From Polyangiaceae bacterium (lineage in GTDB: Bacteria; Myxococcota_A; Polyangia; Polyangiales; Polyangiaceae), in NCBI GenBank assembly GCA_016715885.1, contig JADJXL010000020.1, positions 496,001 to 560,000 of the forward strand: 64,000 nt of DNA, in the 5' to 3' direction. The notes beneath the pieces were generated by a model. That model had not been told where the DNA came from and ran no database searches. It saw only the letters and a list, made by a program, of their open reading frames with translations. Position numbers and translations under genes: made by a program. The first letter of the stretch is position 1, and the number at the start of each line of letters is the position of its first letter. Shown here in pieces: positions 26,310-35,017 of this stretch.

Positions 26310-28043
26310 ATGAATGTGTCGTCCAGCGATCTTAGCAAGCGCAACTTTTGGCGGAGAGGGCTCCTCGGGGGGCTCGCGATGGCGCTCGGTCTCATCGCCA
26401 CCGCACCTTCGTGCTCCTTCGTCGTCGATACGAACGAAGTGCAGTGCAGCGACACGACTCCGTGCGGTGCTGGCAGGAAGTGCTCCGAAGGTGTCTGCAT
26501 CGTCGACCCCAACGCAGGGGAAAGCTGTGCGAAGACGAGCGAGTGTGTTGCGTCGAAGGGCGAGTTCCACTTCTGCCGGAAGGACAATGGCGCAGCGACG
26601 GGCGAGTGCGTCGCGCTGAAGTCGGCGCTGTGCGACACCGTCGAAGGCGACTATCAAGCTGACGACGTCTTCTTCATCGGCTCGATCCATCCGAAAACAC
26701 CCGTGGATGGACCGGATGCCATCATCGGCATTTCCATGGAGGAGAGCATCAAACTCGCGCTGAGCGAGCTCAAGAAGACGGCGAATGGTTTGCCCCCGGC
26801 AGCGGGACAAACCAGCCGGCGCCAAGTCGTCATGATTGGTTGCAGCGACGAAGGCTACGAGGACAAGAGCGTCGAAGCCGCCACGCACCTCGTCGATAAC
26901 GTCGGCGTCCAGGCGATCATCGGTGGAGCGTTCAGCGGCATCGCGATCCAGACGGCGACGGAAGTGACGATTCCCAATCAGGTGCTGTTCGTGAGCGCGT
27001 CGGGCACCAGCCCCGCCATCACGGACCTCGCGGACAAACCCTCGGGATCAACCGTTGGCCTCGTGTGGCGCACCGTTCCATCGGACAACTTCCAAGCCCA
27101 GGCGCTCGTCGAATACGTCAAAACGCTAGAAACGGATGTGCGAACCGAGCTTGGCCTGATGGCTGCCGAGCCGATCAAAGTGGCGATCTTGCACAAAGGC
27201 GACGCGTACGGCACGGGCCTCAAGAACGCGCTTCAGAAGGACTTGGTTTTCAACAACAAACCCGCTCTGTCGAACGGCGCGAACTACATCGTCGTCGACT
27301 ACGGCAACCCGGACGAAGGCATGGGCGGGTTGAACTACGGCGAGGCGATCGACAAAGCCGTCATGAATGGCGCGCACGTCGTGCTCCTGTTCGGCACGGG
27401 TGAAGCCATCACCGAGGTGTATACAAAGATCGAGGTCGGCTGGACCGCTCCGACGCACAGGCCGCGATACGTCTTTTCTGACGCGAACTTTTCGGGCGCC
27501 GTTGCGGACATCATCAACGTCGAAACGGACGTGATGAAACGCGCTGACCTGCGACGTCGCACGACGGGCGTCGTCCCTGGCCCCGGCGACACGGATTCGC
27601 TCTACAAAGCCTTTTTGCTTTCGTACGGATCGCGTCCCGGCGATGCGACGATCTTCGGTTCAGCCAGTGCGTACGATGCGGCGTACCTGCTCTTCTACTC
27701 CGCGGCGTTCATCAAGGATGGCCCGATCACGGGCATCAAGCTCGCTGAAGGCATGGCCAATATGTCGAACGCTGCGCCGATGGACGCCGAGGTCGACGTT
27801 GGTACGACCGACTTGCCCGGGGCGCTCAACAAAATTGCCGACGGTACCTACACGTCGATTGACTACAACGGCGCGTTCGGCCCGTTGAACTTCGACTCTG
27901 CAACGGGCGAGCCCGCGGCCAACGTGCAGATCTTCTGCTTGGCCGACGACGGCACGGGCAAAGCGACACACCAGCTCTCGGGCTCGTTCTACAACGCCGA
28001 TACGGGCAAGATCGAAGGCGCCGCCGCAGCAGCGTGCAAGTGA
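26310..28043 (+). CDS. Lipoprotein with type I periplasmic-binding-protein domain
   Basis: A 577-residue lipoprotein. The leader contains an arginine pair (FWRRGLLGG) and a lipobox cysteine at 35 (TAPSC), so a Tat-type lipoprotein is possible. Residues 40-105 are a Cys-rich segment with about ten cysteines in a pattern seen in myxobacterial surface lipoproteins. Residues about 110-560 match Peripla_BP_6 (leucine/amino-acid-receptor-like, fold type I): IIGGAFSGIAIQTATEV, GTSPAI, a central hinge and AYDAAYLLFY. Such domains bind small ligands in ABC uptake or receptor complexes, but no cognate permease is adjacent. The start at ATG 26310 has GAGG seven bases upstream. It ends at a hairpin repeat. 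Confidence 0.82.
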   Translation: MNVSSSDLSKRNFWRRGLLGGLAMALGLIATAPSCSFVVDTNEVQCSDTTPCGAGRKCSEGVCIVDPNAGESCAKTSECVASKGEFHFCRKDNGAATGECVALKSALCDTVEGDYQADDVFFIGSIHPKTPVDGPDAIIGISMEESIKLALSELKKTANGLPPAAGQTSRRQVVMIGCSDEGYEDKSVEAATHLVDNVGVQAIIGGAFSGIAIQTATEVTIPNQVLFVSASGTSPAITDLADKPSGSTVGLVWRTVPSDNFQAQALVEYVKTLETDVRTELGLMAAEPIKVAILHKGDAYGTGLKNALQKDLVFNNKPALSNGANYIVVDYGNPDEGMGGLNYGEAIDKAVMNGAHVVLLFGTGEAITEVYTKIEVGWTAPTHRPRYVFSDANFSGAVADIINVETDVMKRADLRRRTTGVVPGPGDTDSLYKAFLLSYGSRPGDATIFGSASAYDAAYLLFYSAAFIKDGPITGIKLAEGMANMSNAAPMDAEVDVGTTDLPGALNKIADGTYTSIDYNGAFGPLNFDSATGEPAANVQIFCLADDGTGKATHQLSGSFYNADTGKIEGAAAAACK

Positions 28044-28056
28044 TTCGGTTCCAAAA

Positions 28057-28212
28057 CCCCCTGGGAACAAGGCTCCAATGAGTTCCTGGGGGGTATGGGG
28101 GGCAGAGGAGTCGGCTCGTCTTTTGGGGCAAAGCTCCAAAAGACTCGAGGAGCCGCCTTCGAGTCCCTAACGCGAACTGGACTTTGCGAGCGGGCGCTTG
28201 CGCCCGCGACGC
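28057..28212. repeat. Intergenic hairpin element, copy B (bidirectional terminator)
   Basis: In the 198-bp gap between convergent genes. A first stem pairs CCCCCTGGGAAC (28057-28068) with GTTCCTGGGGGG (28082-28093), 10 of 12 bases. The G-rich 20-mer at 28088-28107 is identical to copy A. The following hairpin (28118-28144) keeps the same GTCTTTTGG/CCAAAAGAC stem while its loop side has changed together (G-U, G-C and C-G pairs closing an AAA loop), that is, the structure is conserved through compensatory change. A GC-rich stem round CGGGCGC/GCGCCCG follows at about 28191-28206. Confidence 0.65.
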
Positions 28213-28241
28213 GAGCGCCCGAATCACGACGTGCTTGGGGG

Positions 28242-29282
28242 TTAGAAAGTCCCGTGAAGCTGCACGCCCGTGGGAGACACGTCGAGCTTCACGTCTTTGA
28301 TGAAGCCGGTTGTCGCGGCGGCGGCAGGTTTGTCCGGTGCAGATGCCGATGGCGAGCGCAATCCGACGATCAGCGTCACGACGCCCGACACCACGGCACC
28401 ACCCAGGAAGATGTCGGACACCAGCGCGCGCGTCGCGGTCGACTCGGATGCTTCGCGCAACTTCGTCTTTGTCGCTCCCGAATCGACTTTGCGTAGCTCT
28501 GCAAGCTCGTCCGATTTCTGCAGCGCAAGCACGCCCGCGACACCCGAAGCGACGGCGAATCCCGCGGTAATGCCAATGCCTGCCCAAGGAATTGCTCGCC
28601 CCGGCGGAGGCGGCGGAGGCGGCGGCGGAGGTGGGGGCGGCGGAGGCGGCGGAGGCGGCGGAGGCACCTGATTGATCGGCTTTTCGACAAGCTCGAGCTT
28701 GACGCTCGGCGTATCCGAACTCGCGACTTCAATCGTTTGCGTTGCTGGCAGTCGCCCCTCTTTGATGGCCGTGATCTTGTGCCGCCCCGGATTGAGAACG
28801 ATCGCTTTGGTAAACGGGGTTTTGCCGACGGGCATGTCGTTGATCATGACGTCGGCGTCGGGCACGTTCGTGATGATTTCGACGCGTGCCACACGCCCGC
28901 GAAGTTTGTCGATGTCCTTGTCGACTTCCGCTTTGCGCTTGGCGTCGATGTTGGCGCCGCCTTGCTCGAGGTACTTCTCGAATGAACCGAGCGCGCTTGC
29001 GTAATCGCTCAATTGGAATTGAACGTTGCCGATGTTGTAGAGAACGTTGTAGTTGGGCGCGAGCTCGTACGCGCGCCTGAACTCGACGAGCGCCGTTCGG
29101 TAGTCGCCCTCGTTGAACAGTTCGAGGCCGCGCTTGAAGCGCCGCGATGCCTCCTCCTTGGCCTCCTTCGTCGGTTCAGCAGCGGCGGGAGCGTCGGCTG
29201 CCGGTTGCTGCGCGGAAGCCGTAACCGGAAGCAGTGGAAGGAACAGGGCGATGGCGATGGCGAAGCGTCGTGAGTTCTTCAT
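28242..29282 (-). CDS. TPR-PEGA membrane protein with 21-proline tract
   Basis: A 346-residue protein: signal peptide (about 1-25, ASAQQ cleavage), TPR repeats (about 45-115; DYRTALVEFRRAYELAPNYN), a PEGA domain (about 130-195; EIITNVPDADVMINDMPVGK), an uninterrupted run of 21 prolines, then two hydrophobic helices (about 230-250 and 285-310) with a short loop. PEGA domains are thought to bind surface polysaccharide or act as rigid envelope modules. The ATG at 29282 overlaps the stop of the upstream kinase (TGATG), and that kinase also ends in a PEGA domain, so the two are likely functional partners. Confidence 0.84.
   Translation of the reverse strand: MKNSRRFAIAIALFLPLLPVTASAQQPAADAPAAAEPTKEAKEEASRRFKRGLELFNEGDYRTALVEFRRAYELAPNYNVLYNIGNVQFQLSDYASALGSFEKYLEQGGANIDAKRKAEVDKDIDKLRGRVARVEIITNVPDADVMINDMPVGKTPFTKAIVLNPGRHKITAIKEGRLPATQTIEVASSDTPSVKLELVEKPINQVPPPPPPPPPPPPPPPPPPPPPGRAIPWAGIGITAGFAVASGVAGVLALQKSDELAELRKVDSGATKTKLREASESTATRALVSDIFLGGAVVSGVVTLIVGLRSPSASAPDKPAAAATTGFIKDVKLDVSPTGVQLHGTF
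28602..28664 (-). repeat. Tandem proline-codon tract
   Basis: Twenty-one consecutive proline codons, mostly CCG and CCT, written as CGG/AGG triplets on the plus strand. It is a microsatellite-like repeat with the period pattern CGG-CGG-AGG, so it is prone to slipped-strand length change in multiples of three, which keeps the frame. Runs of this length stall ribosomes unless EF-P acts. Confidence 0.85.
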
Positions 29283-31027
29283 CACTGGTACGGGTTTTTC
29301 TCGTCAATGGGTCGGTTTGGCTTTTTGGTACCACCGGTCTTCGTCGGATCTTCGGTCGCAGTCGGTGGAGCCACGATGATGACCTTCGTGGGTTTGTCTT
29401 TCGTCGGCTCGCTGGTCGCGGCGGAAGCCGTCGTCGGCGGAGGCGCCGTTGCTGGCGCAGCCGCTTGAGGCACGAGCGCCATCTCGATGGTCAGATCTCT
29501 GTCGAACGTCACATCGCGACTACGCGTCCCATATCCTGGAGCTTCCGCTTGAATCATGTGCGTCGCACCGTCGCGCTCGAACTTTCCGACAAACGGGTTT
29601 CGCTCGAGAGGTTTGCCGTCGAGCAACACCTTCGCATTGGGAGGCGAAACGTTGATGGAAATTTCTACCTTCCCCGCAGGAGGCGTTGCCGTTGCGACGG
29701 TTGGTGGAGGCGGCTGTGGGCGCGTGACAAACCAGATTCCTGCACCGATGGCCGCGGCGGCAATGAGTGCAATGGCGCCGATCATGCCGCGCTTTGCGGG
29801 AGCAGCAGGCTGCGACGCCGAGTGCATCGAAGGCGTGGACGCAGTGAGCGCGGTTGGCGACGACGTCGCCGCGCGATTCACTTCTGGTGCCGACGTCGTT
29901 GCAGGATTCGATTTCGTCTCACCGGTCGTCGCAGCGCGATCGACCTGCGACATCGGTCCCGACGCTGCGCCGGGATTGTCGAGCTGCGGCAAACTGATCG
30001 CTTGAAACTCGGTTGTCGGGAGCGACTTGACGACCTTGAGCTGCGTTTCGACGATGCTCTTGATCTTCTGCCGATTTTCCTCGAAGTGCTTCGCAACGAG
30101 CCTGCCGACTTCGCGCAGCGTCGTCTTGTCGTTCATTGAATCGAGCAGCTCTTCGAGCGCCGTCGCTTGCTCGACTGCCGTCGAATAACGATCCTCGCGA
30201 CGGAGCGCGAGCGACTTCATGACGATCTTTTCGAGCCCTTCGGGAACGTCCGGATCGATATCGCGAGGTGAGGGGATGTCGCCGTTGATCAGGCGATGCA
30301 GGACGGTGAGATCGGGAATGCCTTTCCACAATCGACGGCCCGTTGCGGCTTCCCAGAGCATGACGCCCGCGGAGAAAATATCGGCACGACGATCGACTCG
30401 TTCGCCCCGCGCTTGCTCCGGCGCCATGTACGCAACTTTGCCCTTGACCACGCCGAGACGCGTTTCAGCCGACGAATTCATCGCCTTGGCGATTCCGAAA
30501 TCGACGACTTTCACTTGACCGTCGTACGTGACGAACACGTTGTGCGGCGTCACGTCGCGATGCACGACATTGAGCGGCGTGCCGTCGAAATCCGTGAGCT
30601 CGTGCGCGTGATGCAAGCCCGTGAGCATGTCGATGATGATGCGCAGGTGCATCGAAAGCGTCAGTCCACCATCGCGACCAATTCGATGCAGCACGCGATT
30701 CAGAGGCTGTCCTTCGAGGTACTCCATGGCGATGAAGTACCGATCGCCCTCCTGACCAACCTCGTTCGTCTGCACGACGTTTGGATGACTGAGACGTGCA
30801 GCAAGCCGTGCCTCGTCGAGGAACATGCTCAAGAACTCGGGATCCGTCGCAAGCTGTGGCCGGATCTGCTTGATCACGACCAGCTTGTTGAAGCCGGCCG
30901 GACCTTGCACGACAGCCAGGTAAACTTCGGCCATACCGCCGTGGCCGAGCTCAGCGATGAGCCTGTATTTGCCGAGGATATTCGCCTCGGGTCCTTTCAT
31001 CGTATTGGACCCATCCATGGTCGACAT
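29282..31027 (-). CDS. Membrane Ser/Thr kinase with PEGA domain
   Basis: A 581-residue Hanks kinase. Kinase domain about 18-300: glycine loop GHGGMAEV, Lys53 in VVIKQI, catalytic loop HRDVTPHN (156-163; the usual Lys of HRDLKPxN is Thr, common in myxobacterial kinases) and DFG 176-178. A Ser/Thr/Ala linker leads to a transmembrane helix (about 415-437), then a PEGA domain outside (ISINVSPPNAKVLLDGKPLE) and an Ala/Pro/Lys tail. Ribosome site GAGG lies five bases before ATG at 31027. The downstream TPR-PEGA gene overlaps by one base. It is divergent from the chemosensory operon. Probably an envelope-sensing kinase, by domain layout. Confidence 0.87.
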   Translation of the reverse strand: MSTMDGSNTMKGPEANILGKYRLIAELGHGGMAEVYLAVVQGPAGFNKLVVIKQIRPQLATDPEFLSMFLDEARLAARLSHPNVVQTNEVGQEGDRYFIAMEYLEGQPLNRVLHRIGRDGGLTLSMHLRIIIDMLTGLHHAHELTDFDGTPLNVVHRDVTPHNVFVTYDGQVKVVDFGIAKAMNSSAETRLGVVKGKVAYMAPEQARGERVDRRADIFSAGVMLWEAATGRRLWKGIPDLTVLHRLINGDIPSPRDIDPDVPEGLEKIVMKSLALRREDRYSTAVEQATALEELLDSMNDKTTLREVGRLVAKHFEENRQKIKSIVETQLKVVKSLPTTEFQAISLPQLDNPGAASGPMSQVDRAATTGETKSNPATTSAPEVNRAATSSPTALTASTPSMHSASQPAAPAKRGMIGAIALIAAAAIGAGIWFVTRPQPPPPTVATATPPAGKVEISINVSPPNAKVLLDGKPLERNPFVGKFERDGATHMIQAEAPGYGTRSRDVTFDRDLTIEMALVPQAAAPATAPPPTTASAATSEPTKDKPTKVIIVAPPTATEDPTKTGGTKKPNRPIDEKNPYQ

Positions 31028-31493
31028 TTACCTCGCTAAGGCAACTCGAACGGATTGACTGAGGACGAGAACACCGAGGTGCGCGCCCGTACCGCGAATC
31101 ATGCTACCCAGACTGCACGTTTTGCGCAATCGATGCGAGTTTTTGACGAAATAAAAATCCCGCGACCCCCCGCACACTCGTTCGCCCTCGAAAAGCCGCT
31201 CAGATCGCGACATTGGTTACAGTCGCAGCGCGCACGATGCGTCGCCATGCGCGAACGTATCGCGCGCTGTCGTCGTGCCGAGCGAGCAACAAACTGCAGG
31301 CCGAAGCACGGCAAATCCTATTGAAAATCGCATCGAACGGTCCGAAGCTAACGGGCGGCGCGCAGGAAAACCGATAGGATGTGCGCCAACGACGTGGCGA
31401 CTGGGATGGCGCTCGCGACCATGCGTCGAGTGCGAACAGCACGAATGCCGTGGATCAACGACGCACCTGATCGTCCGGACAAGCGGAGAGCAA
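31028..31493. other. 466-bp divergent intergenic region
   Basis: Separates the PEGA kinase (minus) from the chemosensory operon (plus) and must hold both promoters. No RNA gene, palindrome or strong -35/-10 pair is convincing. On the minus strand TTGCGC and TAGCAT, spaced by 17 bases at about 31102-31130, are a weak promoter guess. The reading frame of the MCP stays open upstream to 31275, but its composition there is unlike coding DNA of this genome. Confidence 0.5.
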
Positions 31494-32585
31494 GTGGCAG
31501 ACAAGACGGAATCGAACGAGCAGAAAGACCGCGATTCAGCCGCCAAACGCGCTGCCGTCACGCGGCGCAAGATCGACGTCTACCTCGATCGAGTCATCAA
31601 CGACGTCGAAGCGATCGCGCGCAATGACGACGGCCGTGCACTCGTGTCGCCACCTCAAGACGAGGCGCGCGCCCTGAGGCTGCATGCCGCTCTGTCGTCG
31701 CTCATCGAGGCGAATCGCAAGGCTGGCCGTGCCGGCGAAGCGGCCAATCGTTTGCGCTCCATCGGTCAGCACGTTGCCGGCACGATCGCCGAGCTGCTCG
31801 CGAGCACGCGCCAACAAGCCGCCAGCGGCAGTCAGCAGGCTGCGATGGTCAACGACATCACGACGACCATCGAAGAGCTGAACGAAGTTGGTGTTCAAAA
31901 CGTCGAGAAGGCGGAAGGCATCATCCAGATCGCCGAGCAATCCGAACAGATCTCGCAGGACGGGCAGCGCGACGTCGTCGCCGCAATCGAAGGTATCGAC
32001 AGGCTGCGCCAGCAAGTCGAGCTCATTGCCGCCAAAATCCTCGACTTGACCGAACGAACGCAGCAAATCGGCGAGATCATCAGCAGCGTCAACGAGATTG
32101 CCGAGCAAAGCAAACTGCTCGCCCTTAACGCGTCAATCGAAGCAGCCAAGGCCGGCGAACATGGTCGTGGATTCGCGGTCGTGGCGCTCGAAATTCGTAC
32201 GCTGGCGGAACAATCCAAACAAGCCACGCAGCAAGTGCGCAGCATCCTCGGAGAAATCCAGAAGGCCAGCCACAGCGCGGCCATGGTCACCGAAGAGGGC
32301 TCGAAAGCCGCCACTGAAGGCAGCTCGAAGGTGCGACGCATTGGCGAACGCCTCGGGCAACTCGTTTACGTCATCAACCAGACGACGCGAGCTGCGCGCC
32401 AGATCAGCGGCGCGATGCGACAGCAAAGCCTCGGGCTCGAACAAATCGCTTCAGGGATGAAACAAATCAATTTGGCCTCCCACGAAACCAAAATCAGCGT
32501 GGAACAGGCCGAAGGTGCACTCGACCGTCTCAGCCAGCTCACCGAGCCCATCCGCGTAGGCGGCGGACACGGCACGGAGGCATGA
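31494..32585 (+). CDS. Soluble methyl-accepting chemotaxis protein
   Basis: A 363-residue MCP without transmembrane helix or periplasmic domain, so a cytoplasmic receptor. The signalling tip is intact: EIAEQSKLLALNASIEAAKA followed by GEHGRGFAVVALEIRTLAEQS, the site that contacts CheA and CheW. The flanking coiled coil has Glu/Gln positions suited to methylation. The N-terminal ~100 residues hold no recognised sensor domain, like FrzCD of Myxococcus. The GTG at 31494 has GGAGAG four bases upstream; the longer in-frame extension was rejected on composition. It opens a seven-gene operon and overlaps cheW by ATGA. Confidence 0.88.
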   Translation: MADKTESNEQKDRDSAAKRAAVTRRKIDVYLDRVINDVEAIARNDDGRALVSPPQDEARALRLHAALSSLIEANRKAGRAGEAANRLRSIGQHVAGTIAELLASTRQQAASGSQQAAMVNDITTTIEELNEVGVQNVEKAEGIIQIAEQSEQISQDGQRDVVAAIEGIDRLRQQVELIAAKILDLTERTQQIGEIISSVNEIAEQSKLLALNASIEAAKAGEHGRGFAVVALEIRTLAEQSKQATQQVRSILGEIQKASHSAAMVTEEGSKAATEGSSKVRRIGERLGQLVYVINQTTRAARQISGAMRQQSLGLEQIASGMKQINLASHETKISVEQAEGALDRLSQLTEPIRVGGGHGTEA

Positions 32586-33010
32586 GGTTGAGCGCCGGTG
32601 TCACCAGCCTCGTCCTCACCCGAATGGGTGGACGCCCGGTGGCAGTCTCGTGTGAGCACGTGGTCGAGCTGATTCCGCGTGTCGACATCGACCGCGTCCC
32701 GGACTCGCCGGCCAACGTCCTTGGCGTCATCAACCTTCGGGGTCGCGTCGTCCCGATCCTCGATCTGCGAGCGAGACTCTCGTCGAAAGCGACGCTTCCA
32801 GCTCACCAGCACCTCGTCATCGTGCGCGGTCGCGCCGACAAACTCATCGGGCTCGCCGTCGACGAGGTTAGTGACGTGATTACGGTCGAGACAAACTCGA
32901 TCGAGCAACCGGGGGAGGTCGCCGGAGTGCGCTCGCCGGGCGTCGTCCGCGTCGACGACGACCTCGTGCTCGTGCTGTCGCCGGAGGACGCGTACCATGC
33001 CTCGGTCTGA
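32582..33010 (+). CDS. cheW: CheW-like coupling protein
   Basis: A 142-residue single CheW domain: VAVSCEHVVELIPRVDIDRVP, then VLGVINLRGRVVPILDLRARL, the core strands that bridge receptor and CheA, and a typical QHLVIVRGRADKLIGLAVDEV stretch. Length is normal for CheW. It overlaps the MCP stop by four bases and the cheR start by 14. A second CheW lies two genes downstream, so the array may use two couplers, as in Frz (FrzA, FrzB). Confidence 0.9.
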   Translation: MRLSAGVTSLVLTRMGGRPVAVSCEHVVELIPRVDIDRVPDSPANVLGVINLRGRVVPILDLRARLSSKATLPAHQHLVIVRGRADKLIGLAVDEVSDVITVETNSIEQPGEVAGVRSPGVVRVDDDLVLVLSPEDAYHASV

Positions 33011-34415
33011 CGAACCGCCGCGTGGTCCAAGCACAGAGTCGGTCGACCGTTTGGCGAGGTTCATTCGCGCGCGCACGCACCTGCAAATCCGCCCGCGAAG
33101 CGTCGACATCGTCGCTCGAGTCGCCGAGCGACGTGCAGCAGCGAAACGCCTTTCGCCGGACGCGTACATCGATCACGTGATCGCCGCGCAGGACGCGGTG
33201 GAGCTCGATCAGTTCACGATGGAACTGACGGTTGGAGAGACGCACTTCTTCCGAGGGCCACCGCAGTTCGATGCTTTGCGCAACGAAGTGATCCCCGCGC
33301 TCTACGCAAAGAAAAAGCGGACGCGCAGCATCGCTGCCCTCAGTGCAGGCTGCGCCACGGGGGAAGAGGCCTACTCGATCGCAATCGTCCTCCGTGAGGC
33401 AGCGCCTGCCGAATCGTGGCGCATGGAAGTCACGGGGATCGACATCAACTCGCGGTCGCTTCAAAAGGCCGAAACCGCGGTCTTTTCCGCGTGGTCGCTG
33501 CGCAACGTGCCGGATGCCGATCGGCGTCGCTACTTTCGCATCGAGGGCGAGTCGTTCCATCTGAACGAGGACATCCGCCGCCTTGTGCGGTTCAGGCGCG
33601 CGGCGCTCACCGATGCAGCCCTCGACACGCTCTTTCCAACGGGCATCGACCTCGTGGTTTGTCAAAACGTACTCTACTACCTCGAGAACGAAGCGCGTGC
33701 AGAGGTGGTTCGCGCGCTGGCGCAATCGCTCGCCATCGGCGGTTACTTGCTGTTCGGACCCGTCGATCACTTTGGCGACGTGCCCGGATGCAAGACCCTC
33801 CAATTCGGCGAAATCGTCGTCTACGAACGAACGGGGCTCGTCACGTTACCGCCTCCAACTCCACCTGGAGCGTTGCGCCGTTCTCGCTGGCCTACCGCAC
33901 CTACGCGCCCGGCCACGGCAAATGCAGTTCCCGGTCATCTGCAGATTCCGACGTCCGCGCCCGTTCCCAAGGATCTCGCCGCAGCCGTGACACCTGCGGC
34001 CCCGTCGCTCGCAGACGCATTCGTGCGAGCCAATGCGGGCGATCTTCAGGGCGCGCTCGACTTGCTCGGACCGCTGCTCGACGATGAACCCGAAGAACCG
34101 AAGGGGCACTTGCTCGAGGGCTTGATCCTCACCGAGCTCGGGAGTTTCGATGCAGCTCTCGATGCCTTCCGCCGCTGCGTGTACCTCGATCCATCGATGA
34201 TGCTCGCGCACGCCGGAGCGGCCGTTGCTTGCATGCGCCTTGGCCGCCAGGATCTCGTCGAACGCCATGCCGCACGCCTGCGTGCGCTCGGGCGCGACAT
34301 GAGCCCCGACGCGACGGTCGACGGGTGGGAGGGCATGACGGTCGGCCGACTTCTACGCATGTTTCAGGAGACAAACCTCTCCGCGCCACGCGCGCTCGAG
34401 GTGCTCGGCCGATGA
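32997..34415 (+). CDS. cheR: CheR methyltransferase with C-terminal TPR region
   Basis: A 472-residue chemoreceptor glutamate methyltransferase. N-terminal helical CheR-N domain (about 15-80), then the SAM-binding domain with LSAGCATGEEAYSIAI (115-130), a central Arg/Phe-rich loop TVGETHFFRGP, and CQNVLYYL later. A Pro/Ala linker and a C-terminal TPR-like region (about 340-450: EPKGHLLEGLILTELGSFDA) follow, as in FrzF and WspC. The TPR part is known in FrzF to modulate which receptor sites are methylated. It starts inside the cheW gene and overlaps the next cheW by ATGA. Confidence 0.9.
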   Translation: MPRSDEPPRGPSTESVDRLARFIRARTHLQIRPRSVDIVARVAERRAAAKRLSPDAYIDHVIAAQDAVELDQFTMELTVGETHFFRGPPQFDALRNEVIPALYAKKKRTRSIAALSAGCATGEEAYSIAIVLREAAPAESWRMEVTGIDINSRSLQKAETAVFSAWSLRNVPDADRRRYFRIEGESFHLNEDIRRLVRFRRAALTDAALDTLFPTGIDLVVCQNVLYYLENEARAEVVRALAQSLAIGGYLLFGPVDHFGDVPGCKTLQFGEIVVYERTGLVTLPPPTPPGALRRSRWPTAPTRPATANAVPGHLQIPTSAPVPKDLAAAVTPAAPSLADAFVRANAGDLQGALDLLGPLLDDEPEEPKGHLLEGLILTELGSFDAALDAFRRCVYLDPSMMLAHAGAAVACMRLGRQDLVERHAARLRALGRDMSPDATVDGWEGMTVGRLLRMFQETNLSAPRALEVLGR

Positions 34416-35017
34416 GTTCCACGGAAGAAACCGTCTACGACAAGCTGCGCAAATCCATCGCCCAGCTCGACGAAAAGTTGCGCGAGGGAAACACGGGTGA
34501 ACGCGACGTTCATCCCCGAATCCTCGCCGAACGCACCAAGCGCATTGCCAAGACGCCCGTTCGCGTCGATCGCGCCCCCGATTCCATCGGGTGCATCGTC
34601 TTCGAACGCACGGGGCGCAGATACGCCGTGCAGCTCGAATCCGTAGACGATGTCGGCCCGCTCGGCCGAGTCACGCGCGTGCCCGGAGTACCCCCGTACT
34701 TCCTTGGTGTTGCAGCGCGGCGTGGTCGTATCGTAGCTGTCGTCGACTTGCCGCTCCTGTTTACTCCCGACGCTGCTGCGATGAACGAACCCGAGCATCT
34801 GGTCATGGCCTCGAACGCCGAAGTTGTCTGCGGCGTAGCGGCCGACTTTTTGCACAACATCATCGAGGTCAATCGGCGCACGATCGCCAAAGCGATGCCG
34901 ACATTCCCTCCGCTCGTTCAGCGTCACACGCTTGGCGTGCTCGAAGATCGCACCGTCGTACTCGACCTCGTATCGCTCCTGGCCGACCGTGCACTGCGTG
35001 TCGAGGAGCGCGGCTGA
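34412..35017 (+). CDS. cheW: Second CheW-like coupling protein
   Basis: A 201-residue protein. The first ~60 residues are a charged helix (VYDKLRKSIAQLDEKLRE) not found in minimal CheW. The CheW domain spans about 60-195: GCIVFERTGRRYAVQLESVDDV, then YFLGVAARRGRIVAVVDLPLL. The amino-terminal helix could fix it in a receptor or CheA array. The ATG at 34412 overlaps cheR (ATGA), and the stop overlaps cheA (TGATG), so stoichiometric translation is expected. Confidence 0.86.
   Translation: MSSTEETVYDKLRKSIAQLDEKLREGNTGERDVHPRILAERTKRIAKTPVRVDRAPDSIGCIVFERTGRRYAVQLESVDDVGPLGRVTRVPGVPPYFLGVAARRGRIVAVVDLPLLFTPDAAAMNEPEHLVMASNAEVVCGVAADFLHNIIEVNRRTIAKAMPTFPPLVQRHTLGVLEDRTVVLDLVSLLADRALRVEERG

Noticed and set aside
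34591..35016. N-terminal extension of the CheA frame
   Set aside because: Overlaps the second cheW in another frame; the Hpt domain begins only at the ATG at 35017.
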